Source: Moheibacter sp035515075 (GTDB lineage Bacteria > Bacteroidota > Bacteroidia > Flavobacteriales > Weeksellaceae). From it: a DNA stretch of 64,000 bases. The stretch lies in contig DATJBZ010000022.1 of assembly GCA_035515075.1 (NCBI GenBank), positions 1 through 64,000 of the forward strand, read 5' to 3'. The position numbers and the translations under genes are program-made. The notes below the pieces were generated by a model, which saw nothing but the letters and a program-made list of their open reading frames with translations, had not been told where the DNA came from and made no database searches. Positions 17,369 to 26,821 of the stretch are shown piece after piece (within the stretch, counting starts at the first letter, position 1; every line of letters begins with the position of its first letter).

Positions 17369-17376
17369 CAAATATA
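17369..17376 (-). promoter_or_regulatory. -7 element TATATTTG of the outer-membrane protein gene
   Basis: On the minus strand a full TATATTTG lies 23 bases before the ATG at 17345. A TTG is present upstream at 13-base spacing, shorter than usual. Confidence 0.55.
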
Positions 17377-17486
17377 AATAATATTCAATCAATTCTTAAA
17401 AAAAACCAAAAAATCTCATTTTTCTAAAAATTGGGATGGGAATAAATATTTAAATCAAACTTATTTTTTATGCTGACTTTTAAGTT

Positions 17487-17494
17487 TAATTTTG
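17487..17494 (+). promoter_or_regulatory. purM: purM -7 element TAATTTTG
   Basis: TAATTTTG matches TAnnTTTG and lies 20 bases before the ATG at 17515. It lies inside the longer in-frame reading from 17470, so it decides the start in favour of 17515. Confidence 0.6.
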
Positions 17495-17514
17495 CCTTTC
17501 ACAATATTTATACA

Positions 17515-18504
17515 ATGAACAACACCTACAAATCTGCTGGAGTCGACAAAGAAGAAGGCTACCAAACTGTTTCAAAAATCAAAAAAGCCGTTGCTGAAAC
17601 CCACAATGACAATGTACTGAATGGCATTGGCAGTTTTGGCGCTTTTTACCAATTGTCTGGCTATAAAAATCCCGTATTGGTTTCTGGAACCGATGGCGTA
17701 GGCACCAAGTTGAGAATTGCATTGGATGTCAAAAAATACGACAGCATTGGCATCGATTGCTTTGCCATGTGCGCCAATGACATCTTGTGCCATGGCGCAA
17801 AACCTTTGTTTTTTCTCGATTATTTGGCCTGTGGAAAATTGGATTCTGATGTGGCAGCCGAAATCGTTGGTGGCATCGCCGCAGCTTGCAAAGCAACAGG
17901 CACCGCATTGATCGGTGGCGAAACGGCAGAAATGCCAGGCATGTACCAAGTGGGCGATTATGATGTCGCAGGTTTTTGTGTAGGCGTGGTTGAAAAAGAC
18001 GAAATCATCGACGGCTCAGCCATCAAAGAAGGACAAGTCATCGTTGGTTTGCCTTCGAGTGGTTTTCACAGCAATGGTTTCTCATTGGTCCGAAAAATAT
18101 TCCAGGATTTCAATGAGGAGTTTGAAGGAAAACCTTTGTGGGAAACTTTGCTAGTCCCAACCCAATTGTACCAAAATGACATTGATGCCATCCGTGAAAA
18201 AATCAATTTAACTGGAATCGCACACATCACAGGCGGTGGTTTGATCGAAAATGTGCCGAGAATTTTACCCAAAGGCTTGACTGCTGTGATCGACAAATCT
18301 TCCATCAACATTCCTACTGTGATGCAGGAATTGATGAAAAGAGGCGGAATTTCTGAAGATGAAATGTTTGGCACTTTCAATATGGGTGTAGGAATGGTCG
18401 TTGTTTGTGACAAAGAAGATGCCAACAGCGTGATTGAAACCATTGAAGGCAGCATGTCGTTAGGTTACATTCAAAAAGGAGAAGAAGAAATTATTTTGAA
18501 ATAA
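17515..18504 (+). CDS. purM: Phosphoribosylformylglycinamidine cyclo-ligase (AIR synthase)
   Basis: A 329-residue PurM. The start at 17515 gives MNNTYKSAGVDKEEGY, the usual N-terminus. Family landmarks include GIGSFGAFYQL, the nucleotide-binding VSGTDGVGTKL, CAMCANDILCHGAKPLFFLDY, IGGETAEMPGMY and HITGGGLIENVPRILP. The enzyme closes the imidazole ring of AIR with ATP, step five of purine synthesis, in the cytoplasm. No other pur gene is in view and it appears to be transcribed alone. Assignment is secure. Confidence 0.97.
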   Translation: MNNTYKSAGVDKEEGYQTVSKIKKAVAETHNDNVLNGIGSFGAFYQLSGYKNPVLVSGTDGVGTKLRIALDVKKYDSIGIDCFAMCANDILCHGAKPLFFLDYLACGKLDSDVAAEIVGGIAAACKATGTALIGGETAEMPGMYQVGDYDVAGFCVGVVEKDEIIDGSAIKEGQVIVGLPSSGFHSNGFSLVRKIFQDFNEEFEGKPLWETLLVPTQLYQNDIDAIREKINLTGIAHITGGGLIENVPRILPKGLTAVIDKSSINIPTVMQELMKRGGISEDEMFGTFNMGVGMVVVCDKEDANSVIETIEGSMSLGYIQKGEEEIILK

Positions 18505-18530
18505 AGATTGTTTGAATTGATCAAACGTAC

Positions 18531-18645
18531 GCTTCGTTTTTCAAGTGATTATTTAAAAATCAATTTAATTTGGCGGGTTTTGCTGAATTTTCACACAGCT
18601 TTTTCCACCAAAAAAAATGATAAGGATGCATTTGAAAAACGAAGC
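18531..18645. repeat. Perfect 14-base inverted repeat with 87-base spacer
   Basis: GCTTCGTTTTTCAA (18531-18544) and its exact complement TTGAAAAACGAAGC (18632-18645) bracket an AT-rich segment. No flanking target duplication is visible, so a mobile-element remnant is not well supported; a long-range RNA or DNA structure is the alternative. Confidence 0.6.
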
Positions 18646-18983
18646 TTATCCATACTGAATTGATCCTTTTAAATGGAACAAATTCATTTTGAGCGCAATC
18701 CTTTTTTATTCCATTTCAAAATACAATTGATTGACTTTCTAATTTTATCAACTCAATTATTTTTGTTCACTTTTTAAAATTCAATCATCTGAACCTTAGA
18801 AAGATATTTGAACATTAAAAATTAACCCAATTCACATTCAATTGATTTTCAAATAATTAAATCCAGAAAACTAATAAGCCTTACAAATTCTTTAATCATT
18901 GAGTTTGAATTATTTGTCAACTTCTCAAATTTCAATCATTCACAACTTAGCTGATTGCGACGATATTTGTCCGAAAAAAGGCT

Positions 18984-18991
18984 TAACTTTG
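18984..18991 (+). promoter_or_regulatory. nrdJ: Probable nrdJ -7 element TAACTTTG
   Basis: TAACTTTG is a full -7 match. It lies 146 bases before the nrdJ ATG, implying an unusually long leader for this region. A TTG occurs 14 bases upstream, a short spacer. Confidence 0.4.
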
Positions 18992-19137
18992 TTGCTTCAT
19001 TCAATAACGAAATCGATTCATTTATCGCCAACCTAAACACCTATATTTTATCTATGTTTTTGTGGCTGATTAGTCGATTTCAATTGAATTTTTTCAAAAA
19101 ATCAATACACTAACAATACAACAAGATACGATCAACG

Positions 19138-21675
19138 ATGGAAGTAATGGAAAAAGCGAAAATTTACGACAATCAAGAGGTTTTTGATGCGGCACTCGCC
19201 TATTTTAAAGGTGATGACTTGGCTGCAAGAGTTTGGGTCAATAAATATGCACTGAAGGACTCGGATGGCAATATTTATGAAAAAACACCGGACGACATGC
19301 ACCGAAGAATCGCCAGTGAGATCGCACGCATCGAAAAAAAATACCCCAACCCAATGTCCGAAGAACAAATTTTTGATGTCATCAAAAACTTCCAATACAT
19401 CTTGCCACAAGGAAGTCCGATGACGGGCATAGGCAATGATTTTCAAATCGCTTCTTTGTCCAATTGCTTTGTGATTGGCAGCGGAACGGACAGTGATTCT
19501 TACGGAAGCATCATGAAATTGGACGAAGAGCAGGTTCAACTAATGAAAAGAAGAGGTGGCGTTGGCCATGATTTATCCAACATTCGCCCCAAAGGATCTG
19601 CTGTTAAAAATTCCGCATTGACCTCTACAGGCTTGGTTCCTTTCATGGAAAGATATTCTAACTCTACGCGTGAAGTTGCCCAAGACGGTCGCCGTGGCGC
19701 TTTGATGTTGTCAGTTTCGATCAACCATCCCGATGCAGAAGATTTCATCGATGCCAAAATGGAACAAGGAAAAGTAACTGGTGCCAACGTATCGGTGCGC
19801 ATCAACGATGCTTTTATGGAGGCAGTGAAAAACAATTCGTCCTATGTGCAGAAATATCCGATTTTCAGTGAAGATCCTTTGTATTCGAAAACCATTCAAG
19901 CACAGGACATTTGGAAAAAAATCATTCACAACGCTTGGAAATCCGCTGAACCAGGGATTTTATTTTGGGATACCATCCAAAAAGAATCCATCCCTGATTG
20001 CTATGCAGACTTTGGTTTTGAAACAGTTTCGACCAACCCTTGTGGAGAAATCCCTTTGTGTCCGTACGACTCTTGCCGATTGATCGCCATCAATTTGTAT
20101 TCATATGTAGAAAATCCATTCACACCCCAAGCGAAATTTAATTTTGACTTGTTCAAAGAACATGCGGCGATTGCACAACGCATGATGGACGACATCATTG
20201 ATTTGGAAGAAGAGAAAATTGAAGCCATTTTAAGAAAAATTGACAGCGATCCAGAAGCAGACGCCATCAAAAATACTGAAAGACAACTTTGGTTAAAAAT
20301 CAAAGAAAAAACGCTACAAGGCCGTAGAACAGGTGTTGGCATCACAGCTGAGGGCGATATGATTGCAGCCATGGGATTGACTTATGGTACAGATGAAGCC
20401 ACTGCTTTTTCCACTGAAGTACACAAAAAAATGGCATTGGCTTGCTATGCTTCTTCCGTTAAATTGGCAAAAGAAAGAGGCCCTTTTGAAATTTATGATG
20501 CCAAAAGAGAAGAAAACAACCCATTCATTCTTCGTCTAAAGGAAGCTGATCCTAAATTATATGAAGACATGGTAAAATTTGGTCGAAGAAATATTGCCTT
20601 GCTGACCATTGCACCCACCGGAAGCACGAGTTTGATGTCGCAAACGACCTCTGGTATTGAACCCGTATTTTTACCTGTTTACAAAAGAAGGAGAAAAGTC
20701 AATCCAAACGACAAAGAAGTCCGCGTAGATTTCGTAGATGAAATTGGTGATAGTTGGGAAGAGTACATTGTTTTTCACCATCATTTCAAAACATGGATGA
20801 AAGTAAATGGCTACGATGTTGACAAAAATTATTCGCAAGAGGAAATCAACGATTTGATCAAAGCCTCACCATATTACCAAGCCACTTCCAACGACGTCAA
20901 TTGGTTAAACAAAGTCAAATTGCAAGGAAATATCCAAAAATGGGTCGATCATTCGATTTCGGTGACCATCAATTTACCCAATGATGCCAGTGAAGAACTG
21001 GTCAACGAATTATACATCACCGCTTGGGAAAGCGGTTGCAAAGGAATTACTGTTTACAGAGATGGCTCTCGCTCAGGTGTTTTGGTTGCAGCCGATGAGA
21101 AAGAAGAAAAAGTAGCAGCTTCAACCATTTTTCCTAGCAAACGTCCGCAAATCTTAGAGGCCGATGTGGTAAAATTCCAAAATAACAAAGAAAAATGGGT
21201 GGCATTTGTCGGATTAATTGACGGAAGACCCTATGAAATCTTTACTGGAATTGCAGATGAAGAAGAAGGCTTGCTCTTACCTCGTTGGGTCAACAATGGC
21301 TTGATCATCAAAAACAGAGATGAAAACGGAGATTCGCGCTATGACTTTCAATTTCAAAACCTAAAAGGATACAAAACAACCATTGAAGGATTGTCCGATA
21401 AGTTCAATCCTGAATATTGGAATTACGCCAAATTGATTTCAGGCGTTTTGAGACACGGCATGCCGATTGACAAAATCGTGGAATTGATCCAACAAATGGA
21501 ATTGGATTCCGAATCGATCAATACTTGGAAAGCAGGTGTAGCAAGGGCTTTGAAGCGTTATATTCCTGATGGAACAGAAGTCGATCAAAAATGCAAAAGC
21601 TGTGGTTCAGACCAAGTCATTTACCAAGAAGGTTGTTTGATTTGCAAAAACTGCGGTTCGAGCAAGTGCGGATAA
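19138..21675 (+). CDS. nrdJ: Adenosylcobalamin-dependent ribonucleoside-diphosphate reductase (class II)
   Basis: An 845-residue class II reductase. Visible landmarks are ASLSNCFVIGSGTDSDSYGS (substrate-side cysteine), KRRGGVGHDLSNIRPKG, STREVAQDGRRGALM, NPCGEIPLCPYDSCRL (active-site loop), TIAPTGSTSLMSQTTSG, a TSCPD-type domain near 670-800 and a C-terminal zinc-ribbon-like tail with CKSCG, CLICKNCG and SSKCG. It makes deoxyribonucleotides using a cobalamin radical and works without oxygen dependence. The sequence MEVMEK offers a second ATG three codons in. It has its own terminator. The organism must make or import B12. Confidence 0.96.
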   Translation: MEVMEKAKIYDNQEVFDAALAYFKGDDLAARVWVNKYALKDSDGNIYEKTPDDMHRRIASEIARIEKKYPNPMSEEQIFDVIKNFQYILPQGSPMTGIGNDFQIASLSNCFVIGSGTDSDSYGSIMKLDEEQVQLMKRRGGVGHDLSNIRPKGSAVKNSALTSTGLVPFMERYSNSTREVAQDGRRGALMLSVSINHPDAEDFIDAKMEQGKVTGANVSVRINDAFMEAVKNNSSYVQKYPIFSEDPLYSKTIQAQDIWKKIIHNAWKSAEPGILFWDTIQKESIPDCYADFGFETVSTNPCGEIPLCPYDSCRLIAINLYSYVENPFTPQAKFNFDLFKEHAAIAQRMMDDIIDLEEEKIEAILRKIDSDPEADAIKNTERQLWLKIKEKTLQGRRTGVGITAEGDMIAAMGLTYGTDEATAFSTEVHKKMALACYASSVKLAKERGPFEIYDAKREENNPFILRLKEADPKLYEDMVKFGRRNIALLTIAPTGSTSLMSQTTSGIEPVFLPVYKRRRKVNPNDKEVRVDFVDEIGDSWEEYIVFHHHFKTWMKVNGYDVDKNYSQEEINDLIKASPYYQATSNDVNWLNKVKLQGNIQKWVDHSISVTINLPNDASEELVNELYITAWESGCKGITVYRDGSRSGVLVAADEKEEKVAASTIFPSKRPQILEADVVKFQNNKEKWVAFVGLIDGRPYEIFTGIADEEEGLLLPRWVNNGLIIKNRDENGDSRYDFQFQNLKGYKTTIEGLSDKFNPEYWNYAKLISGVLRHGMPIDKIVELIQQMELDSESINTWKAGVARALKRYIPDGTEVDQKCKSCGSDQVIYQEGCLICKNCGSSKCG

Positions 21676-21698
21676 TTCTTTAGATAAAATCTTATACG

Positions 21699-21731
21699 AA
21701 ATGCCTGTTTTTTTACGCAGGCATTTTTTTT
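21699..21731 (+). terminator. nrdJ terminator
   Basis: AAATGCCTG and CAGGCATTT form a 9-base stem followed by a T-run, 23 bases after the nrdJ stop. Confidence 0.9.
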
Positions 21732-21839
21732 GAATGAATTGAACCAACGATGACCTCTAAATTTGTACGATAATTGCATAGTGACTTGACTTTAAATGGA
21801 AGAATTGCCTACATTTAAAAATTCAAATTGATTCAATTC

Positions 21840-22811
21840 ATGGAACAAACCGAAAATTTCGAAATACTCAACCAAGAAATCCAACCTGGAGAAACCCAAA
21901 CGGTCAATTTAAAAATTGCACAATTGCATACGATGACTGAGCTGAACATTCCGATCATTGTGTCGCATTCGGACAAAAAAGGACCTGTCGTCTTACTTTG
22001 CGCAGGCTTGCATGGCGATGAAATCAACGGCACAGAAATCGTTCGTCGCGTGATTTACAGCAAAATCAACGAACCGAAATCAGGCACCATCATTTGCATT
22101 CCGATAGTGAATGTGTTTGGATTCGTCAATCACTCCAGAGAATTTCCTGATGGCCGAGATTTGAACCGCGTTTTTCCTGGCGCTGCCAAAGGTTCATTGG
22201 CGAGTCAATTTGCTTACAATTTATTGGAACACATCGTACCAAAAGTAGATTACGTCATTGACTTTCACGCTGGCGGAAGCAGCCGATTCAATGTTGCGCA
22301 AGTCCGTGTGGAAGAAGGCAAACCGGCTTTGGAAGAAATGGCAGCAGCATTTCAAGCACCTTTTCTATTGTATTCAAACAACATTGAAGGATCCTTTCGA
22401 GAAGCTTGTGATTTGCGGGGCGTGAAATACTTGTTGTTTGAAGGCGGAAAATCTTTGGACATCAACCAAGAGGTTGCCGATGAAGGCGTCAAAGGCACCA
22501 AACGTTTTTTGAGGCATTTGGACATGTTGAAAGACGAATTCTTGACCGACATTGTCACCCGCCCGATGATTTACGTCGAAACCTCCACTTGGGTCCGCGC
22601 TGAATTGTCAGGTTTGTTCCGCAGCATTGCGCCAGTGGGCAGCTATGTCGAAGAAGGACAAACCATGGCCTGGATCACCGATCCCTTTGGCTTTGTAGAA
22701 ACTCCTGTATTAGCACCCAACTCAGGCTATGTCATCAATGAAAACCAAGCTTCCACCGTTTTCCAAGGTGGTGCCATTTTTAATTTGTCCACCAAATTAA
22801 AAGGAGACTGA
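21840..22811 (+). CDS. AstE/aspartoacylase-like zinc carboxypeptidase-fold hydrolase
   Basis: The ATG at 21840 gives a 323-residue protein; the longer reading would need an ATT start. M14-type zinc ligands are visible in CAGLHGDEINGTE (His58, Glu61) and in DYVIDFHAGGSS, with substrate-binding RDLNRVFPG and the catalytic-type FEGGKS. The family includes succinylglutamate desuccinylase and aspartoacylase, which cleave N-acyl amino acids. The C-terminal 80 residues (SYVEEGQTMAWI, ETPVLAPNSGYVI) have a lipoyl/barrel-like hybrid look common in this subgroup. It stands outside any arginine-degradation cluster, so the substrate is open. Confidence 0.85.
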   Translation: MEQTENFEILNQEIQPGETQTVNLKIAQLHTMTELNIPIIVSHSDKKGPVVLLCAGLHGDEINGTEIVRRVIYSKINEPKSGTIICIPIVNVFGFVNHSREFPDGRDLNRVFPGAAKGSLASQFAYNLLEHIVPKVDYVIDFHAGGSSRFNVAQVRVEEGKPALEEMAAAFQAPFLLYSNNIEGSFREACDLRGVKYLLFEGGKSLDINQEVADEGVKGTKRFLRHLDMLKDEFLTDIVTRPMIYVETSTWVRAELSGLFRSIAPVGSYVEEGQTMAWITDPFGFVETPVLAPNSGYVINENQASTVFQGGAIFNLSTKLKGD

Positions 22812-22830
22812 GTGCGAAAATTTTTCTCTT

Positions 22831-23673
22831 TTAAATTCTAAAAATTCCGCCAAAAGAAATAATGGTTTCGCCAAAGTAAAAACTATGCGAAGCTTTGTCT
22901 GAACTGCTTTGGGTTGTTCTTACACTCGGCATATTGATGTAACCCCCTTTCAGTTCGGTTTGCAAGAAGAAGTGTTTGAAAAAAGTAAAGTTCAATCCTA
23001 CTTTTGCAGACATCCCATAACCAGACAAGTGAAATTCGTCATATCGCTCTTTACTTAGCAATTTAGTATTGGTCTTTGGCAACAAAACGCCTGCGCCAAA
23101 ACCTTCGGTCAAATTGATTTGAAATAGATCGGTATTTCTGATGCCAAACCATTTTGAAATGTCATCCCATCTCGACAATTCCACATAAATATAATTCAGT
23201 CCATCGGTGTGCTCAAACGTCAAAAAGTCTTCGGTCAAGAAAACTTCACCATCATTGATCGCTTCGCCATAACTGCCTCTGTCGGGATAATTTCCAGAAT
23301 ACTTCACCGTTTTATCTTGGTACATCACATATTTCATATGGTCCACGCCCAAAGAAATGCTATAATTGTCGGTTAAGAAATATCCAACTTTGAAATTGGT
23401 TTGTGGAATGGTCATGCGCACAGGATTGATGTAGTCCATGTGCCAACCTTTGGGTTTGTCATGTGCTTTGACATCATGCAAAGTAAAATCGTAATTTTCT
23501 CCACGAAAACGAATGTCAGAGTCAGTGAAATAACCACGGTTTCCTCCCCAAGAAACAAACACTTTCCCTTTGTTTTTGGCAGTATATTTTTCTGTGGTCA
23601 ATAAGTTATCCGTTTGGCTGTATCCTTTTTGTACAAAAGTCAACAATACAATCAATGCGATGAATTGCTTCAT
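22831..23673 (-). CDS. Conserved Bacteroidota outer-membrane beta-barrel protein
   Basis: Starting at the ATG at 23671-23673 gives MKQFIALIVLLTFVQKGYSQ, a good signal peptide; the longer frame from 23733 adds 20 residues without one. The 280-residue protein has KVFVSWGGNRGYFTDSDI, the conserved block HDKPKGWHMDYINP and a C-terminal SFGGIFRI ending as barrel strands do. I recall similar uncharacterised proteins across Flavobacteriia. It converges with the AstE-like gene (19 bases between stops) with no clear terminator between. Confidence 0.75.
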   Translation of the reverse strand: MKQFIALIVLLTFVQKGYSQTDNLLTTEKYTAKNKGKVFVSWGGNRGYFTDSDIRFRGENYDFTLHDVKAHDKPKGWHMDYINPVRMTIPQTNFKVGYFLTDNYSISLGVDHMKYVMYQDKTVKYSGNYPDRGSYGEAINDGEVFLTEDFLTFEHTDGLNYIYVELSRWDDISKWFGIRNTDLFQINLTEGFGAGVLLPKTNTKLLSKERYDEFHLSGYGMSAKVGLNFTFFKHFFLQTELKGGYINMPSVRTTQSSSDKASHSFYFGETIISFGGIFRI

Positions 23674-23751
23674 TTTTGGTTGGTTTAAATAAAGTGCAAA
23701 AGTAAGCAGAATTGCTTTGTATAATTGTGACAAATGTTACATTCTAACACA

Positions 23752-23781
23752 AAAAACTGCAACGAATCCGCTGCAGTTTTT
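23752..23781 (-). terminator. Terminator of the carboxylase operon
   Basis: AAAAACTGCA and TGCAGTTTTT pair around a 10-base loop, 27 bases beyond the stop of the carboxylase beta gene. The T-run is on the minus strand. Confidence 0.88.
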
Positions 23782-23807
23782 ATACTATCATTTGATTTAA
23801 ACTCTAT

Positions 23808-25349
23808 TTACAATGGAATGTTCCCATGTTTTCTATTGGGACCTTCCACTACCTTTCCTTCCAACATCGAAAAAGCTTTGAGTAACTTTCTTCGGGTTTG
23901 GCTTGGGAAAATCACTTCATCAATGAAGCCGCGTTTGGCTGCTTCGTAAGGATTAGCAAACAATGCCGCATATTCTTTTTCTTTTTCTATCAATTTTGCT
24001 GCTTGGTCGCTGGCTTCGGAAATTTCTTTTTTGAAAATGATCTCAGAAGCACCTTTCGCCCCCATCACTGCAATTTCAGCCGTAGGCCAAGCAAAATTCA
24101 TGTCCGCGCCAATGTGTTTTGAATTCATCACATCATAGGCTCCACCATAGGCTTTTCGGGTAATGACCGTCACTTTTGGCACCGTTGCTTCACTCAAAGC
24201 ATACAACAATTTTGCTCCATGAACGATGATCCCATTCCACTCTTGGTCCGTTCCTGGCAAAAACCCAGGTACATCGACCAAAACCAACAAAGGAATGTTG
24301 AACGCATCGCAGAATCGTGTAAATCGTGCTGCTTTTGTCGCACTGTTTACATCCAAAACGCCCGCCAAATACATGGGATTGTTGGCGACAATGCCAATGC
24401 TTTTTCCACCCAATCGTGCAAATCCAACCACGATGTTTTCTGCAAAATCTTTGTGAATTTCAAAAAAACTGTCCGCATCAATCAAATGTTCGATCACGTC
24501 CTTCATGTTGTAAGGCGTAGAAGCACTTTCTGGAATGAAATCATCCAATTCCATGCGCAATTCATCCGTCAATTCATAAGGCAAAGCAGCAGCTAACTCT
24601 TGGTTGTTCTGCGGCAAATAACTCAGCAATTTCTTGACATCTTCCAAACATTCAATGTCATTGGCAGAAGTCGTATGCGCTACCCCAGATTTGGTTGAGT
24701 GCGTACTTGCACCGCCCAATTCTTCTGCAGTCACCGTTTCATTGGTTACCGTTTTCACCACGTTTGGCCCTGTTACAAACATATAGGACGATCCTTCTAC
24801 CATCATGGTGAAATCCGTCATCGCGGGCGAATACACCGCACCTCCTGCACAAGGTCCCATGATTGCTGAAATTTGAGGAATCACCCCAGAAGATTGCACA
24901 TTTCGATGGAAAATATCGGCATAACCACCCAAAGAACGCACGCCCTCCTGAATTCTCGCGCCACCTGAATCGTTCAAACCAATCATCGGTGCCCCCACTT
25001 TCAAAGCCATGTCCATCACTTTGCAGATTTTCTCGGCATGGGTTTCAGACAAAGATCCACCAAAAACAGTAAAATCTTGGGCAAAAACATAGACCAAACG
25101 ACCGTTGATCGTTCCATAACCCGTAATGACACCATCGCCTAAATACTGTTCCCGGTCCATCCCGAAATCATTGGTTCGGTGTTCAACCAACATCCCAATT
25201 TCTTCAAAAGAACCATCATCCATCAAATATTCGACGCGCTCTCTTGCAGTTAATTTTTTCTTCCCATGCTGAGAAGCTATTCTTTTTTCTCCTCCACCCA
25301 ATCGGGCTTCGGCTTGTTTATCGATTAATGTTTTGAATTTATCTTCCAT
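23808..25349 (-). CDS. pccB: Acyl-CoA carboxylase carboxyltransferase (beta) subunit, PccB type
   Basis: A 513-residue carboxyltransferase. The crotonase-type repeats are clear: LNDSGGARIQEGVRSLGGY, IMGPCAGGAVYSPAMTDF, VDVPGFLPGTDQEWNG, KAYGGAYDVMNSKH and WPTAEIAVMGAKGASEI. It moves CO2 from carboxybiotin to propionyl-CoA (or acetyl-CoA) giving methylmalonyl-CoA. The gene follows accC by 7 bases and is third in the accB-accC-pccB run. Length and motifs match PccB rather than the shorter AccD. Substrate range cannot be told from sequence. Confidence 0.95.
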   Translation of the reverse strand: MEDKFKTLIDKQAEARLGGGEKRIASQHGKKKLTARERVEYLMDDGSFEEIGMLVEHRTNDFGMDREQYLGDGVITGYGTINGRLVYVFAQDFTVFGGSLSETHAEKICKVMDMALKVGAPMIGLNDSGGARIQEGVRSLGGYADIFHRNVQSSGVIPQISAIMGPCAGGAVYSPAMTDFTMMVEGSSYMFVTGPNVVKTVTNETVTAEELGGASTHSTKSGVAHTTSANDIECLEDVKKLLSYLPQNNQELAAALPYELTDELRMELDDFIPESASTPYNMKDVIEHLIDADSFFEIHKDFAENIVVGFARLGGKSIGIVANNPMYLAGVLDVNSATKAARFTRFCDAFNIPLLVLVDVPGFLPGTDQEWNGIIVHGAKLLYALSEATVPKVTVITRKAYGGAYDVMNSKHIGADMNFAWPTAEIAVMGAKGASEIIFKKEISEASDQAAKLIEKEKEYAALFANPYEAAKRGFIDEVIFPSQTRRKLLKAFSMLEGKVVEGPNRKHGNIPL

Positions 25350-25356
25350 AATTCTG

Positions 25357-26799
25357 TTACGAATGAGGTAATTTAACGATTTTTAATTCTTCCAAATAAA
25401 GCTTCAAGGCCATCAATGCCGCGACTTCTGCTTCTTGTTTCTTTTTATTTTGAATGGTTTCTGGATGAAAATACTTTTTGACGAAATTGGTATCAAAATT
25501 TCCACTCACAAAGGCCTCATGCTCCAAAACAAACGTACCAAATGGCAAAGTAGTTTCAATTCCTTTTACCAAATAATTCTGAATGGCCTCCAACATCAAA
25601 CCAATGGCTTCTTCTCTGGTTTTTCCATGCGCAATCAATTTCGCCAACATCGGATCGTAATAAATCGGCACATCGACACCTTCATCAATGCCGTTGTCCA
25701 CACGAATCCCTTTCCCTTGGGGCAATTGATAGGTTTCCAAATGACCAACACTTGGCAAGAAATCATTCATCGGATCTTCTGCATATACACGCAATTCCAA
25801 CGCATGACCATGAATCGACAAATCCTCTTGTTGGATCGTTAATTTTTCTCCTTTGGCAATTCGGATTTGCATTTCGACCAAGTCCAAACCTGTGATCAAT
25901 TCCGTCACGGGATGCTCCACTTGCAATCGGGTATTCATTTCCAAAAAGTAGAAATTCTTGTTTTCATCCAACAAAAACTCAACGGTTCCAGCCCCAACAT
26001 AATCACAAGATTGCGCTACTCTCACCGCAGTTTCCCCCATTTGTTGTCGAAGTTCTGGCGTCAAAACAACCGAAGGCGCTTCTTCTACCACTTTTTGATG
26101 ACGACGCTGAATGCTGCATTCTCTTTCAAACAAATGCAAGGTATTGCCATGTTGGTCCGCCATGATTTGAATTTCAATGTGGCGAGGCGAACCGATGTAT
26201 TTTTCAATAAAAACGGAGCCATCTCCAAAAGCTGAAATCGCTTCTGAAACCGCTCGCTTCATTTGCTCTTCAAACGCTTCGCTATTTTCCACGATGCGCA
26301 TTCCCTTTCCTCCTCCACCAGCAGAAGCTTTGATCAAAATAGGAAAACCAACTTCTTCCGCCACTTTCTTGGCAGCTTCCACATCAGTGATCGCTTCATC
26401 CAACCCAGGAACCATTGGGATATTGTATTTTTTGACCGTTTCTTTTGCAGCCAATTTATCGCCCATCACCCGAATCGAATCGGATTTTGGTCCGATGAAA
26501 ATAATCCCGTTTTTTTCCACTTTGTCTGCGAAATCTGCATTTTCAGACAAAAAACCATAGCCAGGATGGATCGCATCCACGTTCAATTCCTTACAGACTT
26601 CGATGATTTTATCGCCCAATAAATACGATTGATTGGAAGGCGCTTCGCCCAACAAAACCGCTTCATCCGCAAAACGAACATGAGGCGCTTCTCTGTCCGC
26701 AGTCGAATATACCGCCACAGTTTTGATGCCCATTCTTTTGGCCGTTTTCATGATTCTTAGCGCAATTTCTCCGCGGTTGGCGATCAATATTTTTTTCAT
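25357..26799 (-). CDS. accC: Biotin carboxylase subunit of acyl-CoA carboxylase
   Basis: The ATG at 26797-26799 gives MKKILIANRGEIALRIMKTA, the universal biotin carboxylase start; the longer frame to 26829 would overlap the upstream gene. The 480-residue protein has an ATP-grasp domain with KASAGGGGKGMR, EKYIGSPRHIEIQIM, ECSIQRRHQKVVEEAPS and EMNTRLQVEHPVTE. It carboxylates the biotin of the carrier subunit using ATP and bicarbonate. It sits 22 bases after accB and 7 before pccB, completing a dedicated three-part carboxylase. Confidence 0.96.
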   Translation of the reverse strand: MKKILIANRGEIALRIMKTAKRMGIKTVAVYSTADREAPHVRFADEAVLLGEAPSNQSYLLGDKIIEVCKELNVDAIHPGYGFLSENADFADKVEKNGIIFIGPKSDSIRVMGDKLAAKETVKKYNIPMVPGLDEAITDVEAAKKVAEEVGFPILIKASAGGGGKGMRIVENSEAFEEQMKRAVSEAISAFGDGSVFIEKYIGSPRHIEIQIMADQHGNTLHLFERECSIQRRHQKVVEEAPSVVLTPELRQQMGETAVRVAQSCDYVGAGTVEFLLDENKNFYFLEMNTRLQVEHPVTELITGLDLVEMQIRIAKGEKLTIQQEDLSIHGHALELRVYAEDPMNDFLPSVGHLETYQLPQGKGIRVDNGIDEGVDVPIYYDPMLAKLIAHGKTREEAIGLMLEAIQNYLVKGIETTLPFGTFVLEHEAFVSGNFDTNFVKKYFHPETIQNKKKQEAEVAALMALKLYLEELKIVKLPHS

Positions 26800-26821
26800 A
26801 ATGAATGTTTCTTTGGTTAAT

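Larger units (their letters stand above)
18505..19137. other. 633-base gene-free region between purM and nrdJ
   Basis: I see no convincing gene, tRNA or cobalamin-riboswitch B12 box here. It holds a small hairpin right after purM (GTTTGA/TCAAAC, 18510-18526, no T-run), a widely spaced 14-base inverted repeat (separate entry), a -7 element for nrdJ and a roughly 140-base leader. In the leader GAAATCGA (19009-19016) can pair with TCGATTTC (19074-19081). Base composition is strongly AT-rich. Confidence 0.6.

Noticed and set aside
18531..18645. MITE or insertion-sequence remnant
   Set aside because: Inverted ends exist, but there is no target duplication, no transposase relic and no second copy in the window.
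18505..19137. Cobalamin riboswitch upstream of nrdJ
   Set aside because: No B12-box-like sequence or characteristic paired core was found; only generic dyads are present.
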